A stretch of 64,000 bases of DNA from Tillandsia leiboldiana (GCA_029204045.2 CM055075.1:27452613-27516612), one strand, 5' to 3'; positions 24,264 through 37,404 are shown, numbered from the stretch's first letter. Program-made: numbers and translations. The notes: generated from the letters alone by a model not told the origin.

Positions 24264-27200
24264 CTTTTTTTTTTTTAAATCAGAGTCATCAGAAACCGGG
24301 CGTAACAGACCGCCACATGCATAAGGAACTCCTCTATCCAGATAGAAACTCCCCTATACATGCACGGCTAGGCAAGTACATAATACATTCAGAGTTCAAG
24401 TACAGGTAACTTAACTAAGAACGTAACTAATAACTGGACTAATAAAATACCGTACCTGATCATATCCCAAAGGTCAGATCCACAGGGGAACAGCTCTATC
24501 GTGATCACCTCACCAGACCGTCCTGACATCTCACCACCCAATGGTCCAGAAAAACAGTCACCCGGGGGTGTGAGACACACATAAGTGTATCCCAGTGGGC
24601 ACGACGAGCCGAGAAATAGCTAATCGTACCTACTGGATACTAAAATCTGCGGATAGTAACTGGTCAGTGTATAAAAGCTGAATAATCAAATAACAGGTAT
24701 ACTGATAATCTAAGTACAACGATCAGGAGCTGAATAATCATAGTATAACGATCAGGAGCTGGATAATCAAAGTATACTGGTAATCAAAGTATAACGATCA
24801 GGAACTGAATAATCAAAGTATGCTGAGCAATAATATATACCGAAATAAGCATGCTGAATAACTGTACGGCAGATATCAAACAAATGCTGATAGTAAATGA
24901 CTGTAATCAAGCAGGAACTGAACAATCAGGGTACAAGATGAATAGCTACATGTAAGTAAATCATGGAGATGATAAAAGCTATGCGTCAATGAATGAAACT
25001 CAAGTACCCAATCAAAATGCCACTATTGGTCACAATGACCTCAGGCTAATGCCACTATTGGTTTCACAGAACCTCAGGCTCATGCCACGATCTGGCACCT
25101 ATCTGGCTGACATAACCCCGCACTCACAGATACTAGCACTCACAGATGCTATCAAGGGCTCACGGGTCTTTCCACTAGACCACTTTACCGGTAAAGAACA
25201 ATTTCCACGGGGAGCGACCCCGGCAATGTTCGTGAAGTACAGCGGTGCGTGGCGATCAATAATGCTATGCTCAAGCTCGCGGTCCAACGACCGGAAAATC
25301 GGCAACAAGCCGGAAAATTCCCACTGGGATGCAACAATAGTATACCCACAGATATCTCAACTCATATGCAGGAATAATTATCAACGAATCCAATCAAGGA
25401 TGCAATATCAGAATCAACTGAATCTCCACTCATATAAAGAAGAAGCAGCAACTATATAACATGCATGGATCAGAAATAATCAGAGAGTTCTGATAATCAG
25501 GTATAACAAATATCCAGGAATAAAATCATAATATCTAGAAACAACTAAAAACCAATCATACAGGACTAAACACATGTTGTTTTAAGAAAATCATTTTGAA
25601 AACAGGTTCTAAGTTCAAACCTCGCAGAGCAATGCCTTTGTCTAATCAAACAAGAACAGACTCAGGCGACCCTGCGATGCTTGGTTAAAAACATTTGTTG
25701 ACTAAAAATCATGTGTTTAGCAGTATAATACCTGATATAAGGAAAACAGGCTCAAACATCTAATGACCAAAAGGCAATGGCAATGCAGTGGTCAAGTAAG
25801 CAGGATAACGAAAATCCAGCAGGAATATAAATGTCTGTATATAGCAATCAATCATGGGTCTATCATGCATAACTGAAATGTAAGAGCAAGTATCTCTGGA
25901 TATATATGCAGTATAATAATTGATAGACATGTAGCATGATCAGACCATGAATATAAATAATGCTGAATACTGGAATGCAAATATCAGATAAACAGGTAAG
26001 TGTCCAGATATATGTCTATCAACTAAGGATCAAAGACATGTAGCAGAATCAGGACTAAGTCAAATATGAGCAAAAGAACTGTCATCTCTCTAATGACCAA
26101 TCATGCAGGTATATGTCCAAGCATAACCAGGGAATACTAAATCAATAGAATGAAGCTCATAAACCTAATCTGGGCTAATATAGAAGAACAGGTGTCCGAC
26201 TTGATTAAAGTAAACAGAGGGCCGAAAAGATAAAGCCCGGACCGAAGATAACCCACCTCAGTGTAGGCCGATCCCTGAACTCCCGCTGGTCTACTGGAAA
26301 GCTGGTGCTGAACTGCTAGGCCCTGAACATATAACTATAATCAGTGACTGACTCGCTCAATCCCATCCCGACTAATACTACAATAAATATAAATACACTA
26401 AAACTTTTCCCAAGAAGTTACCTCGCCGGAGCAAACGATGAAGGAGAAGAGCCACGGTGGCGTGCGGCGGCGGCGAACGTCGGGGATGTCCAAGCTCGGT
26501 CGCGGCCACACCCTGGATTGCTATTGTCGGAGCTTGAGCCCTCTGGGTCTTCCAGAGGTGATCCTCACTTACAACCCGAGAGCACCATTCAACGAGCTCG
26601 CTCGTTCCTTGGCTGCTCCGGCGACGGGAGGAGGTGGTGGCGCGTCTGGTGGTTGCTGGAGAAGAAATAAGGGAGGCGAAACTTCTAGAGAAGCATTGAA
26701 GAAGCTTCACGCGTGGGGGAGGAGTAACGAGTCGCACGCGGTTACTTGCACGCGTTTGCATGCGTAAATGTGAATTTGCAAAAACCCCCCTTCTATATCC
26801 GGTATTTAGAGTTGAGTCCCCAAACCAATTGTACCATTTTTGCACTTAAGTCCCTCCCCTCTTGGTTAATTCAAAAAAAACCTATTTTTCCTTGCATTTT
26901 ACGCTTTTCGAGGGGTTTCGCTCGTCAGAACGAAAAACGGATTTCGCCCTTGCGTCCGGCACGTCGAAACCTTTAAGGCAGCGATTTTTGTTTTTCGACT
27001 CGGTATCCAGATAAATTTTGGGTCCAAAAAAACTGTCCAAAATTACAGTTTTCGCGTGCAAACGCGTGCAAGTAACCGCGTGCGACTCCTCGTTACTCCT
27101 CCCCCACGCGTGAAGCTTCTTCAATGCTTCTCTGGAAGCTTCGCCTCCCTTATTTCTTCTCCAGCAACCACCAGACGCGCCACCACCTCCTCCCGTCGCC

Positions 27201-28114
27201 GGAGCAGCCAAGGAACGAGCGAGCTCGTTGAAACTGATCAAAAGGAAGGCATGCTCAAATATCAACTAGGCTACAAGAACAGGGGTCCAACCAATACTAT
27301 ACCCCAGAGGGCCGAAATGATAAAGCCCGGACCGAAGATAAACCCACCTGTCAAATCGCAGGCGACTAGACTGAATCGACTGTATGCTCAGAACCAGATG
27401 CAAACTGAACAGACCTGAATCAAACATATTGATCAGGGATCAACTTTAACTCTGACTTATTTCAAGTCAATCTTAAACCTTTTAATTACTTAACATCAGT
27501 GTTTGACGTCAGTACTTAGACCAATGCATCTTTATACTTATTCTTTGGTAAAATTACCAAATTGCCCCTTTCGGGAATTCCCTTTTGGATTTCCAGAAGA
27601 CTCGGGTTTAATCTTTGCCGCTGGCTCAACCAAATTCTACTGGGACTCAACAGTCGGCTTGGTGAAACCGCCGCAATTTCTCAAATTGCGCGATTGCCAC
27701 CCGGATACCGTTAAATCGACGATTTTGCCGATTCTCGTACCGTTATCCAATTTCCGCTCAACGAGAGCCGTTGGATTCCTAACGAAAAGCTTAGGAATCA
27801 TTTACACACGGTTCAAAACAGTACACGCTGTCACTTTTGCGTTTAGACCCCTAGGGTTTTCGAAAATCACACTTTTAGTGCTATTTGAGCACTGTTTTCG
27901 CTTGTTCTCTCAACTGGAAATTAATTTTCACGAACCGTCAATTCCAGTAGGTGACATTTAACTTGCTGAACACCGTGCTCACCCATTTGCGGCAGCACGG
28001 AACCCGACGAAAACTTCGGGCCATAAAATACTCTTCTAACATAGACTTATTGCATTTTTGTTTCTCCGGTTTATCAAAATCAATTTTTAACGTGAGGATC
28101 ACGTCCAGTGACCC
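24202..28114. repeat. Tandem unit 4, continuous with the 3' part of the LTR
   Basis: It matches units 2 and 3 through GTCCAGTGACCC at about 28114, where the others run into the next TGTCACG. Here the sequence continues into single-copy DNA leading to the element's CA end. The last 30 bases carry more changes than the rest (CGTGAGGATCACG against CGCGAGCATCGCG). The poly-T run (24236-24276) is interrupted by one C. Confidence 0.88.
26588..27232. repeat. Inverted repeat in unit 4
   Basis: Arms are 26588-26764 and 27053-27232. The left arm shares the GAG deletion seen in unit 2. Confidence 0.88.
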
Positions 28115-30503
28115 CAAATTAGTCAAGAGCTCACTGTCTCATCTTTTCAAACAGTCCAGAACAGGGTTTGGGCCAAACATTTACTTGAGAGCTAGTTTAT
28201 ACTATATCTTTTAACCTATTCATCATATGTTTAAACTTTGTATATCAAAATGTCTCTGGACAGTGCCAGGATACCAGTGCTCACCCTGGTTGAAACCCAG
28301 GCGTGCTGGTTCAAGCAGAACCAAAGCCAAGTTTCACATAAAGGTTTACATTGCTCAAATCTTAATTCACACAGAATCTTTTTGATCTGAAGTGAACATC
28401 AAGCTCAAGGGATGATTTGAAACAAGTTTCATATTTATATCTTTGTCAAATTCCAATTAAAAGTTCACTGTAGCATTTTATCAAACAACTAGTGGGCATA
28501 AAACATACAACATTAACATAGCCCAACCTTGAGTTGGTTCTCAGCCCACACTGCACCAAAACCAGATTTTCTTGGAGAGAAATGCTCAACTAAGTTTTCT
28601 AAGTAATTCCCCCCATCTTGGAGCAAGCTAAACACTTCGGGTTGGCCGGGCTCAAGGAAGAAGATGATGGCTTCAACCTTGAAATTCGTGCTGCTTCAAC
28701 CAGAAGCTCTGGGATCGAACCAAAAGCACTAATAGTCGTTAAATACTTCACTAAAGCTTCCTGTGCTCATGCCCAGTCGACGGGGTGCGGCGGCGGCGGC
28801 GGCGGGGAGCAAAGCTCCATTTCGGGCTCAACCCCCCTAATGGCGGAATTTACAAGAGGCTATATGAAGCCTTACAACTTGGACAGAATTGTCCTAAAGG
28901 TCCATAGGAAGCTTCCCGACCCTTCCTCCCCAGCCGGAGATGGCCGGAGCGCCGGCGGCGACGTTGGGGTTCATTTTCGGGTCATCCATGGCCGGCCCTT
29001 ATTCGGGCAGCATGGTAGCCATGCAACAGCATGGATGGGATCCTCTTGGTCCCAGCAACACTTCTGGGTTGATGGCCGGCGGCGGGGAAGCGCGCCGGCG
29101 CCGGAGCAAGAAGCTCGGCCGAAGTGCAAAAACCCCGAAATCTAGGGTTTCGATCTGCGACTTCGCTACTTGACCAAACTTCACCAATTTTGGTGGAGAT
29201 GGTCACTGGCTCATACAGTCCAAGCCCACCATTTTATTTTTCGATTTGGTTCACTGATTGCGGAGTTCTCCCGAGGCGGAGCTAGGTTAGGTTTCCGGCG
29301 AGACTTTGCTCCCGCCGGCCAACCAGTGTGCATGGGGAGCTCGGGCATGGCAGGGGAAAAGCTTAGGTCCTAACTAAGATACTGCTATGGGTCAGGGGTG
29401 CAAACAACCATTGGTTTAAGATCCTTACCTTGGCCAGAGTTGTGGAAGATGGAGGAAGCCGGTTCTCACTTCCTCTTCTTCGCGCAGCCACGACAAGCTT
29501 TCGGGATGGTCCAAGGATGCAGGAGATCACCCCAGGAGCCTCAGCACCAGCTTTGATTTTTACCTGGTTCCCACCTTCTCTCCTTGCTCTCTCTCTCTCT
29601 CTCGGTTTACTGCCTTCCGGAGCCTCCTCCGGCCACAACCGAGCCATGGGATTTATTCCCCGTTGCTGGGGAAATGGTGGAGACCCTGGGGACCAGCTGT
29701 GGCCCCTCGGATACCACCCCCCAAGCTTCCAAAGAACCAAGCACATTAATGGGTTATTACTTCCCTTCTTTGACCACCCCCCTTCTGCAGCCTTCCCAGC
29801 TTCCCCAGCTGTGCCCGTGGGTTCCAACCACCAGCAGAAGCCCAAGCCCGAAAGCCCAGAAGCTCAGGCCCAAGGGTTTCCAAGTTATTTTAAAAAAAAA
29901 TGATAATTTCGGCATTTTTCGCGCATTACGAGACAATCCGATCGTCGAGTTGCGAAACAGACTTCGCCACGACGTCCGGCTCGTCGAGACTTGTCAAGTA
30001 GCGTATTTGTTTGGTTTGTTTGACGCTCGGATAAAAACTTGGTCCATAAAGTTCGACCAAATACAGTGCATTGCACGCACTTTGATGCACCCGGGTCGCC
30101 AAACGCGAATTCCGTCAGTGCCATCGCGCTCAGAATGTCGAAAATAGCTAGGATTGACTACTCATACCCCTATATTTGGTGTCCAGACGGCAAAACGGCC
30201 GATAGTGGTCGAAAAGGGGATTTAAATCAGGGTTTACTATTCACAACTTAAGTTGTGGGACCCGCTTCTTCTTTGCTGTTTTGCGGAAGATCCGACCGTT
30301 GGATCGAAGACATATGTATATCAATTTTTCATGTTTCGACGAGACGGTCGCAATGGTGATCTCAGATTTTCGAGATCAGGCTCCGATCAAAAGTTGGTAT
30401 TTTAGGGCCACTTTACACTACTAATTTTCCATTTTTGCCATTTAAATAATCCAGAAAATTATTTAAGTTTAGATTTTAGATTTCGAAAATTACGGTTACT
30501 ACA
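28115..30503. other. Single-copy 3' portion of the LTR element
   Basis: No retroviral-type domain is visible. The frames of 157-187 aa here lie in GC-rich, Pro/Ser-rich sequence and match nothing I recognise. The segment at about 29890-30065 is a diverged relative of the unit segment at about 15121-15290 (both carry TTCGCC...CGTCCGGC(A/T)CGTCGA in the same order). It ends GGAC-rich, then AT-rich, at GGTTACTACA. Confidence 0.6.
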
Positions 30504-31229
30504 GCGTCCCTCTCCCTCTACTCCTCCGCCGCCTCCGCCGCCGAGTTTCCTTGCCAAGAACACCACCGCATCCCTCCGCCGCGCGCCGCCGCGCTCCGCC
30601 GCCTCCTTCCTCCCCTCCGCCCCCCCCATATCGCTCCATGCTCCTCGCGCGCGCCAGGTTCGAGAAGTTCGACGGCGCCGATCCCCCTTACTCCGCCTCC
30701 GCCTCCGCCTCCGCCGAAGAAGAAGAAGACCCCGCCGCCGCTCCGGATCCCGCGAAAGAGGCGGATGAGGACTATAGGTTCCACTAATGTTAAACCCTAA
30801 TCTTTCGATGGATATCGCGTTTGGTCCCTACTGGGGTGTGTTCGTGTGTAGTGATGCATTGATTAGATGTAGTTGTTGTTGTTGTTGTTCTACAGGTGCT
30901 TGCCCTCGGATTTGGATTTAAATAGGGTTAAATATGTATGGTTTTTTTTAAATAGGGTTAAAAAGATTTTTTTTTTTGTTAGTAAATAAAAGAAAGGGTA
31001 AAAAGGTATATTCACTTTCTAATATAACCAAGGTCAAGTATTTAACCTATGGTTAACTTAACTTTTTTAACAGAGATGGACGGTAGGGGTAGATTTGAAT
31101 AACTGTGGATTTTTGAAGGGATAAATATGAAAAGTTAAAATTTGGAGGGAAATATTTGTAATTCGATATATTTGGAGAGACATGTATGCAATTAACCCAA
31201 TTTTTAATATATAATATTCAATAAGAAAT

Positions 31230-31489
31230 TATTATAATAAAATTATATTATAGAGACATTTTTAAATGTCTCGAAAATCTAAAAAAAAAAATTTGCTGAA
31301 AAAAATATCGGCACTTATTATTAGTGTCGCTATATGTACAGTCGATAAGGTGTATAGCGACATATTATAGTAATATGTCGTAAAAATGTGTCCTTATAAT
31401 TTAATTTTGAATATAGATAAAATATAAATGGGACACTTGTAAAAAAGTGTCACAAAAATATATTTCTATAACCTAATTTTATTATAGTG
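31230..31489. mobile_element. CACTA-type MITE, copy 3
   Basis: The left end is decayed (TATTATAATAAAA) and the right end is TTTTATTATAGTG. The 3-bp target duplication AAT is at 31227-31229 and 31490-31492. It lies just outside the right end of the Pack-MULE. Confidence 0.8.
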
Positions 31490-31527
31490 AATGGAGCTAG
31501 CTACACTTTCATTTACCATGCTTATAA

Positions 31528-31786
31528 CACCACAACAAAATTAGGTTATAGGAACACATATTTGTGACACTTTTGTATAAGTGTCCTATTTATATTCCAT
31601 CTATATCCAAAATTAGATTATAGGGATATATTTTTATGATACATTATAAAAATATGTCGCTATATACCCTAGCGACGACATATATAACAACACTAACAAT
31701 AAGTGTCAGGTATTTTTATCAGCGATATTTTTTATAAATTTTAGAAATACTTAAAAATGTCGCTATAGCATAATTTTATTGTAGTG
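31528..31786. mobile_element. CACTA-type MITE, copy 4
   Basis: It begins CACCACAACAAAATTAGG and ends TTTTATTGTAGTG, in the same orientation as copy 1. The body matches copy 1 closely (TAAGTGTC, GTCGCTATA). The target duplication is not clear. Confidence 0.75.
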
Positions 31787-32013
31787 ATATATGATATATC
31801 TTCTGCATGGGAGCTTACACAAATGGTGAGGTTATTATATACATTTTTCAAACCTATATACACTTATGACTATGATCTTTTTTTTTTTTTTGTTTTCCCT
31901 GCTATTAGACAGCTTAGGATTGCTGTAAAAGTTTATTAATAATTCTGTTAATAGAGAGGAACTAGTGACCTTGCTGGACAATTTTAATTATATATATATT
32001 GGTTGTTCTTTTT

Positions 32014-32271
32014 TATTATAACAAAATTATATATTATAACGATATTTTTAAATATTTTTAAAATTAAAATAAATATCGCTGGTAAAAATACCGATATTTA
32101 TTATTAGTGTCGTTATATGTGCAGTTGTTAGGATGTATAGCAACACATTATTATAATGTGTTCGAATAATATGTTCTTATAATTTAATTTTGAATATAAA
32201 TGGAATATAGATAGTACACTTGCTCAAAAATATTATAAAAATATATTTTTATAATTTAATTTTTTGTAGTG
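32014..32271. mobile_element. CACTA-type MITE, copy 5
   Basis: It begins TATTATAACAAAATTATA and ends TTTTTTGTAGTG. The 3-bp target duplication TTT is at 32011-32013 and 32272-32274. Confidence 0.78.
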
Positions 32272-32631
32272 TTTGAATCTGATATGTTTGTTGGACACAA
32301 TCTGATAATCAAATTTGAATTCAAAGTGTTTAATTAGCACGATTCAAGAACTTTCTATATGCTTGATCAAATTATTTTTTCTATAGATAAATTGAACTTG
32401 AACTTTTTATGGAGGGAAAAATAGATGACAAGCATATTATTTCTTGTTATATTCCAACAAATTCATCCCATATTAATAAAGAATATAAGATGCTGAAGAT
32501 GTAGGAAAATTAACTTGTTGTGGCTTTGACCAAACCATCATCATGTGAATTTAATATGACCCATTGGATCGAGGATCAAAACTAATAAGCACTGTACGAT
32601 AGCAAGGAAAACGTGAGTACCTAACACCAAT

Positions 32632-34755
<2,124 letters not shown>

Positions 34756-35076
34756 TTTATAAGGAAACATAATAGCCGAATTTTTTATATACATATGCGC
34801 AAAGAGAGGGAGAGAGAGAGTTCACACATGGCCTTTGGCTTCGGCGATAATTGCGGGAATTGTGTGTCCTGTATAGTCCTACTGCACTTTCCATTTGTAC
34901 TTAAATAGTTGTATGTTACAATGCAATAGTAAAAAATTTAAAAAAAATAAAAGTAAAAGGGCAAAAAGAAAAAAAATAAAAAAGAAAGTAAACAAGTGTG
35001 AATTGATTGGCCGACTTATGTGACCCTATTTTTATTTATATTTTTTGAATTAAGTTCCCTCTGATATTATATTGAA

Positions 35077-35248
35077 GAGTAATGCTACATGTACACCCCG
35101 AAGGGGTGTACATCCTACACCTCCACCATTTTAATGGTGTCGATATTTTTTACGGGTCACATCAAGTGACCACTCATCACACCCCCACCCTTAGATGGGT
35201 GGGGGTGTGAGATGTACACCCCTTACGGGTGTACAAGTAGCATTTTCC
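35077..35248. mobile_element. 172-bp MITE family, copy 1
   Basis: It begins GAGTAATGCTACATGTACAC and ends GTACAAGTAGCATTTTCC. A perfect 9-bp target duplication TATATTGAA is at 35068-35076 and 35249-35257. The body is a string of small palindromes: ACACCCCGAAGGGGTGT near each end, CCACCATT, and CCCACCCTTAGATGGGTGGG. Confidence 0.9.
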
Positions 35249-35359
35249 TATATTGAATAACTAATTATTCTATAAACTTCAATAAAAATTAATATTTAAT
35301 TATTTATATTTAGTATTTTTCATCTCAAAATATTATATATATATTTTTGGAATAAAAAA

Positions 35360-35568
35360 AAAAAATGCTAGATGTACACTCTAAAATGGATGCACATCTT
35401 ACATTCTATCCATTTCAGAGTGGGATAAATTTTATTGGTCATTCCATTTATTTCAGAGTGTGGTAAGTTTTATTGATCATTTTGAAATGACCAGTAAAAT
35501 ACATCCCAATTTTGAATGAATAAAATATATATCGTACATCTAAAATTAGATGTATGAATAGCATTGCT
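35360..35568. mobile_element. 172-bp MITE family, diverged longer relative
   Basis: It begins AAAAAATGCTAGATGTACAC and ends ATAGCATTGCTC, with the internal order of short palindromes retained but the body altered and lengthened to about 209 bp. No clear target duplication was found. Confidence 0.6.
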
Positions 35569-35744
35569 CATAAATGAATTATCGCTTATACACATGCTTG
35601 TCCCAGCATCCCTAAAAGGACAATTTGCGAAATGAGAGTTCAAGGATCAAATATAAACTTTTAAATATAGATAAATATTTGTAAATGAACTAAATTAAGT
35701 TCAAATGGTTTCTACGCACTTTTGTTCCTTCTAAATAATTATTT

Positions 35745-35903
35745 TACTGTTTGTATTAGGATGACAGTGGACCCTTAGAATTAGTGGGTGGTTGGTGAAA
35801 TAACATGATATAAGAGGTGAAATTGATTAAGATGATAGATCTAACAATTAAAAACTTACAAGTATCAAGTGATTGACACTTTTACAAGCACCATAGCCCG
35901 ACT
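35745..35903. mobile_element. Micron-like element, family M3, copy
   Basis: It contains TTAGTGGGTGGTTGGTGAAA and AAAACTTACAAGTATC, and ends against a (TA)n tract at 35904-35922. Its left edge is not sharp. Confidence 0.5.
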
Positions 35904-35924
35904 ATATATATATATATATATATT

Positions 35925-36132
35925 AGAGCTTATATATTTTTAAAAGCACAAGTCCATCTATACTTGTGAATTTTTTACCATTGAATTTGTATTGGGATTT
36001 ATGTTTTTGTAAAGTCGACTAAAGAGAGAAAAAGATAAACTAAAAAAACACAAATCTCTATACAAATCCAATTGTAAAAAATTCATATATAAGTATGGAT
36101 GGACGTGTGCTTTTAAAAACATATAAGCTCTA

Positions 36133-36134
<2 letters not shown>
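35925..36134. mobile_element. Micron-like element, family M1, copy 1
   Basis: It begins AGAGCTTATATATTTTTAAA and ends with the inverse (TTTAAAAACATATAAGCTCT). Arms of about 75 bp contain AATTTTTTACCATTGAATTT and its inverse. It lies between (TA)n tracts at 35904-35922 and 36136-36211. Confidence 0.7.

Positions 36135-36135
<1 letters not shown>

Positions 36136-36211
<76 letters not shown>
36136..36211. repeat. (TA)n microsatellite
   Basis: About 38 TA dinucleotides directly between the family M1 element and a 172-bp MITE. Confidence 0.95.
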
Positions 36212-36213
<2 letters not shown>

Positions 36214-36215
<2 letters not shown>

Positions 36216-36385
36216 GAAATGATACTTGTACACCCCATTCGGGGTGTATATCACACACCCCACCCATTCAATGGGTGGGGTGTGATGATGGGTCAATCGA
36301 TGTGACCCGTAAAAGATATCGCCACCATTAAAATGGTGGAGGTGTATGATATACACCCCTTCGGGGTGTACATGTAGCATTGCTC
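36214..36385. mobile_element. 172-bp MITE family, copy 2 (inverted)
   Basis: It begins GGGAAATGATACTTGTACAC and ends ACATGTAGCATTGCTC, the reverse orientation of copy 1. It is inserted in a (TA)n tract, so a target duplication cannot be told from the microsatellite. Length is again 172 bp. Confidence 0.85.
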
Positions 36386-36411
36386 TATATATATATATAT
36401 ATATATATATC

Positions 36412-36890
36412 TAGCTAGGTTTATGTGTTTTTAAAAGCACGGAGGTATTCGTGCTTTCAAGTTATTTTTTTTGTTAAAATTTCCGAATGAATGATCAGTT
36501 TCGTTAAACTTAATTTAAAGTATTTAAAAAGATTAAAAAATAAATTTTATGATTTTTCGATACCATTTGTTTAGTGATGAAAGTAGCTCAAAATCAATCA
36601 TTTTAAAATTTTGATAGAAAATTTTCTGTACTATATAAACAAGATCAATATCTTTGATATAAAATTTTTGTATCATATCATCATATTTTATGAGATTTTT
36701 ATTATTAGTCGTTAATTTTGAACTTTTCGATTACTAGATAAATGATATCAAAAATTTATAAAATTTATTTTTTAGATATGTCAAATATTTTAAATCAAAT
36801 TTAACGGAATCGATCGTCGATTCGGAAGATTTAATATCAAAAATAACTTAATAGTATGGAAGTTTTCGTACTTCTAAAGACACATAAGTT

Positions 36891-36894
<4 letters not shown>
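36412..36894. mobile_element. Micron-like element, family M2, copy 2
   Basis: The arms are inverted: the left contains ATTCGTGCTTTCAAGTTATT and the right contains CGATCGTCGATTCGGAAG, as in the copy at 32.7-33.3 kb. It lies between a (TA)n tract (36387-36410) and a (TC)n(TA)n tract (36895-36943). Confidence 0.6.
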
Positions 36895-36925
<31 letters not shown>

Positions 36926-36944
36926 ATATATATATATATATATA

Positions 36945-37113
36945 GAGCTGTGCTACCTGTACACCCCCAAGGGGGTGTACAGGCTACACCCCACCCCATC
37001 CTGGGGTGGGGGTGCACTTCACCCATCAGTGATGGGTGAAGTGCACCCCCACCCCAGGATGGGGTGGGGTGTAGCCTGTACACCCCATTGGGGGTGTACA
37101 GGTAGAGTTTCCC
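36945..37113. mobile_element. 172-bp MITE family, variant that is a near-perfect palindrome
   Basis: It begins GAGCTGTGCTACCTGTACAC and ends GTACAGGTAGAGTTTCCC (169 bp). From 36953 to 37105 the sequence is almost completely self-complementary around 37029, with only a couple of mismatched positions near the ends. Both strands carry a nearly identical frame starting MYRLHPTPSWGGGALHPS as a by-product. It is flanked by (TA)n tracts. Confidence 0.85.
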
Positions 37114-37116
37114 ATA

Positions 37117-37404
37117 TATATATATATATATATATTGTAAAGAAAATATTTAAGAATAGGTTGTAATCAGCTCACGAGTTTGATTCGAAGTTAAATAAAT
37201 TGGCTCAAACTAGATTCATTCATAACGAGTTGAGCTTGAGCTTGGCTCCCTGAGTTTGGTTAATCAGCTGCAAGATTCTTTTAAAAAAAAAATTGGCCCT
37301 ATTACCTTTTGTGTGGGGTCTCACTTTAACAACGTTACTCGGATCCAACCCTACTCGATAGGAACAGCATCTCTATATATTTGTTTGGATAAAGTAGATC
37401 TTAA

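Larger units (their letters stand above)
14519..30503. mobile_element. 15,985-bp LTR-type element (TG...CA) with expanded internal tandem array
   Basis: The element begins TGTCACGCCCCGAG and ends GGTTACTACA. A 5-bp target duplication GCGTC is found at 14514-14518 and 30504-30508. TG...CA ends plus a 5-bp duplication are the hallmark of an LTR retroelement. I see only one copy of the 3' end sequence and no gag, protease, reverse transcriptase or integrase frame, so it looks like a solo LTR or a large non-coding derivative rather than a complete retrotransposon. The 5' part is a tandem array of 3.92-kb units (to about 28114); 28115-30503 is single-copy except for one diverged block. The many open frames inside are shared artefacts of the repeat, several mirrored on both strands by an inverted repeat. 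Confidence 0.82.
14505..30925 (+). pseudogene. Captured first-exon fragment of a host gene, split by a 16-kb insertion
   Basis: The piece before the insertion starts ATG at 14505 (MAVAS) and is cut after 14 bases. The rest resumes at 30509 after the second copy of the target duplication. The open part near 30636-30780 reads LARARFEKFDGADPP, then an acidic Ser/Ala/Glu/Pro stretch ending DEDYR. A donor-like GT follows at about 30777 and an acceptor-like CTACAG ends at about 30895, giving YR-CLPSDLDLN before the similarity fades. The Ser/Ala/Arg-rich start resembles a plastid transit peptide. The frame from the ATG does not stay in register with the DGADPP frame, so there is at least one indel or the ATG is not the original one. 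I do not recognise the parent gene. It is not expected to make a working protein. Confidence 0.55.
14156..31198. mobile_element. Pack-MULE-like element carrying a host gene fragment, interrupted by an LTR element
   Basis: The left end GGGTTAATTGCATACAT (14156) is the inverse of the right end ATGTATGCAATTAACCC (ending 31198). The terminal inverted repeats stay similar for at least 120 bp (14156-14280 against 31075-31198). A perfect 9-bp target duplication AATTTTTAA flanks it at 14147-14155 and 31199-31207. After removing the LTR insertion (14519-30503 plus one 5-bp duplication) the original element is about 1.05 kb. Its interior is GC-rich and exon-like (14446-14518 and 30504-30925), in sharp contrast to its AT-rich ends. 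Long terminal repeats, 9-bp duplications and captured GC-rich exon fragments are the defining features of Pack-MULEs. Confidence 0.85.

Noticed and set aside
28618..30147. Frames of 157-187 aa in the 3' part of the LTR element
   Set aside because: Several overlapping frames on both strands in GC-rich DNA, none like gag or pol or any protein I recognise.
36874..37166. Two similar frames on opposite strands (MYRLHPTPSWGGG...)
   Set aside because: By-product of a near-perfect palindrome.
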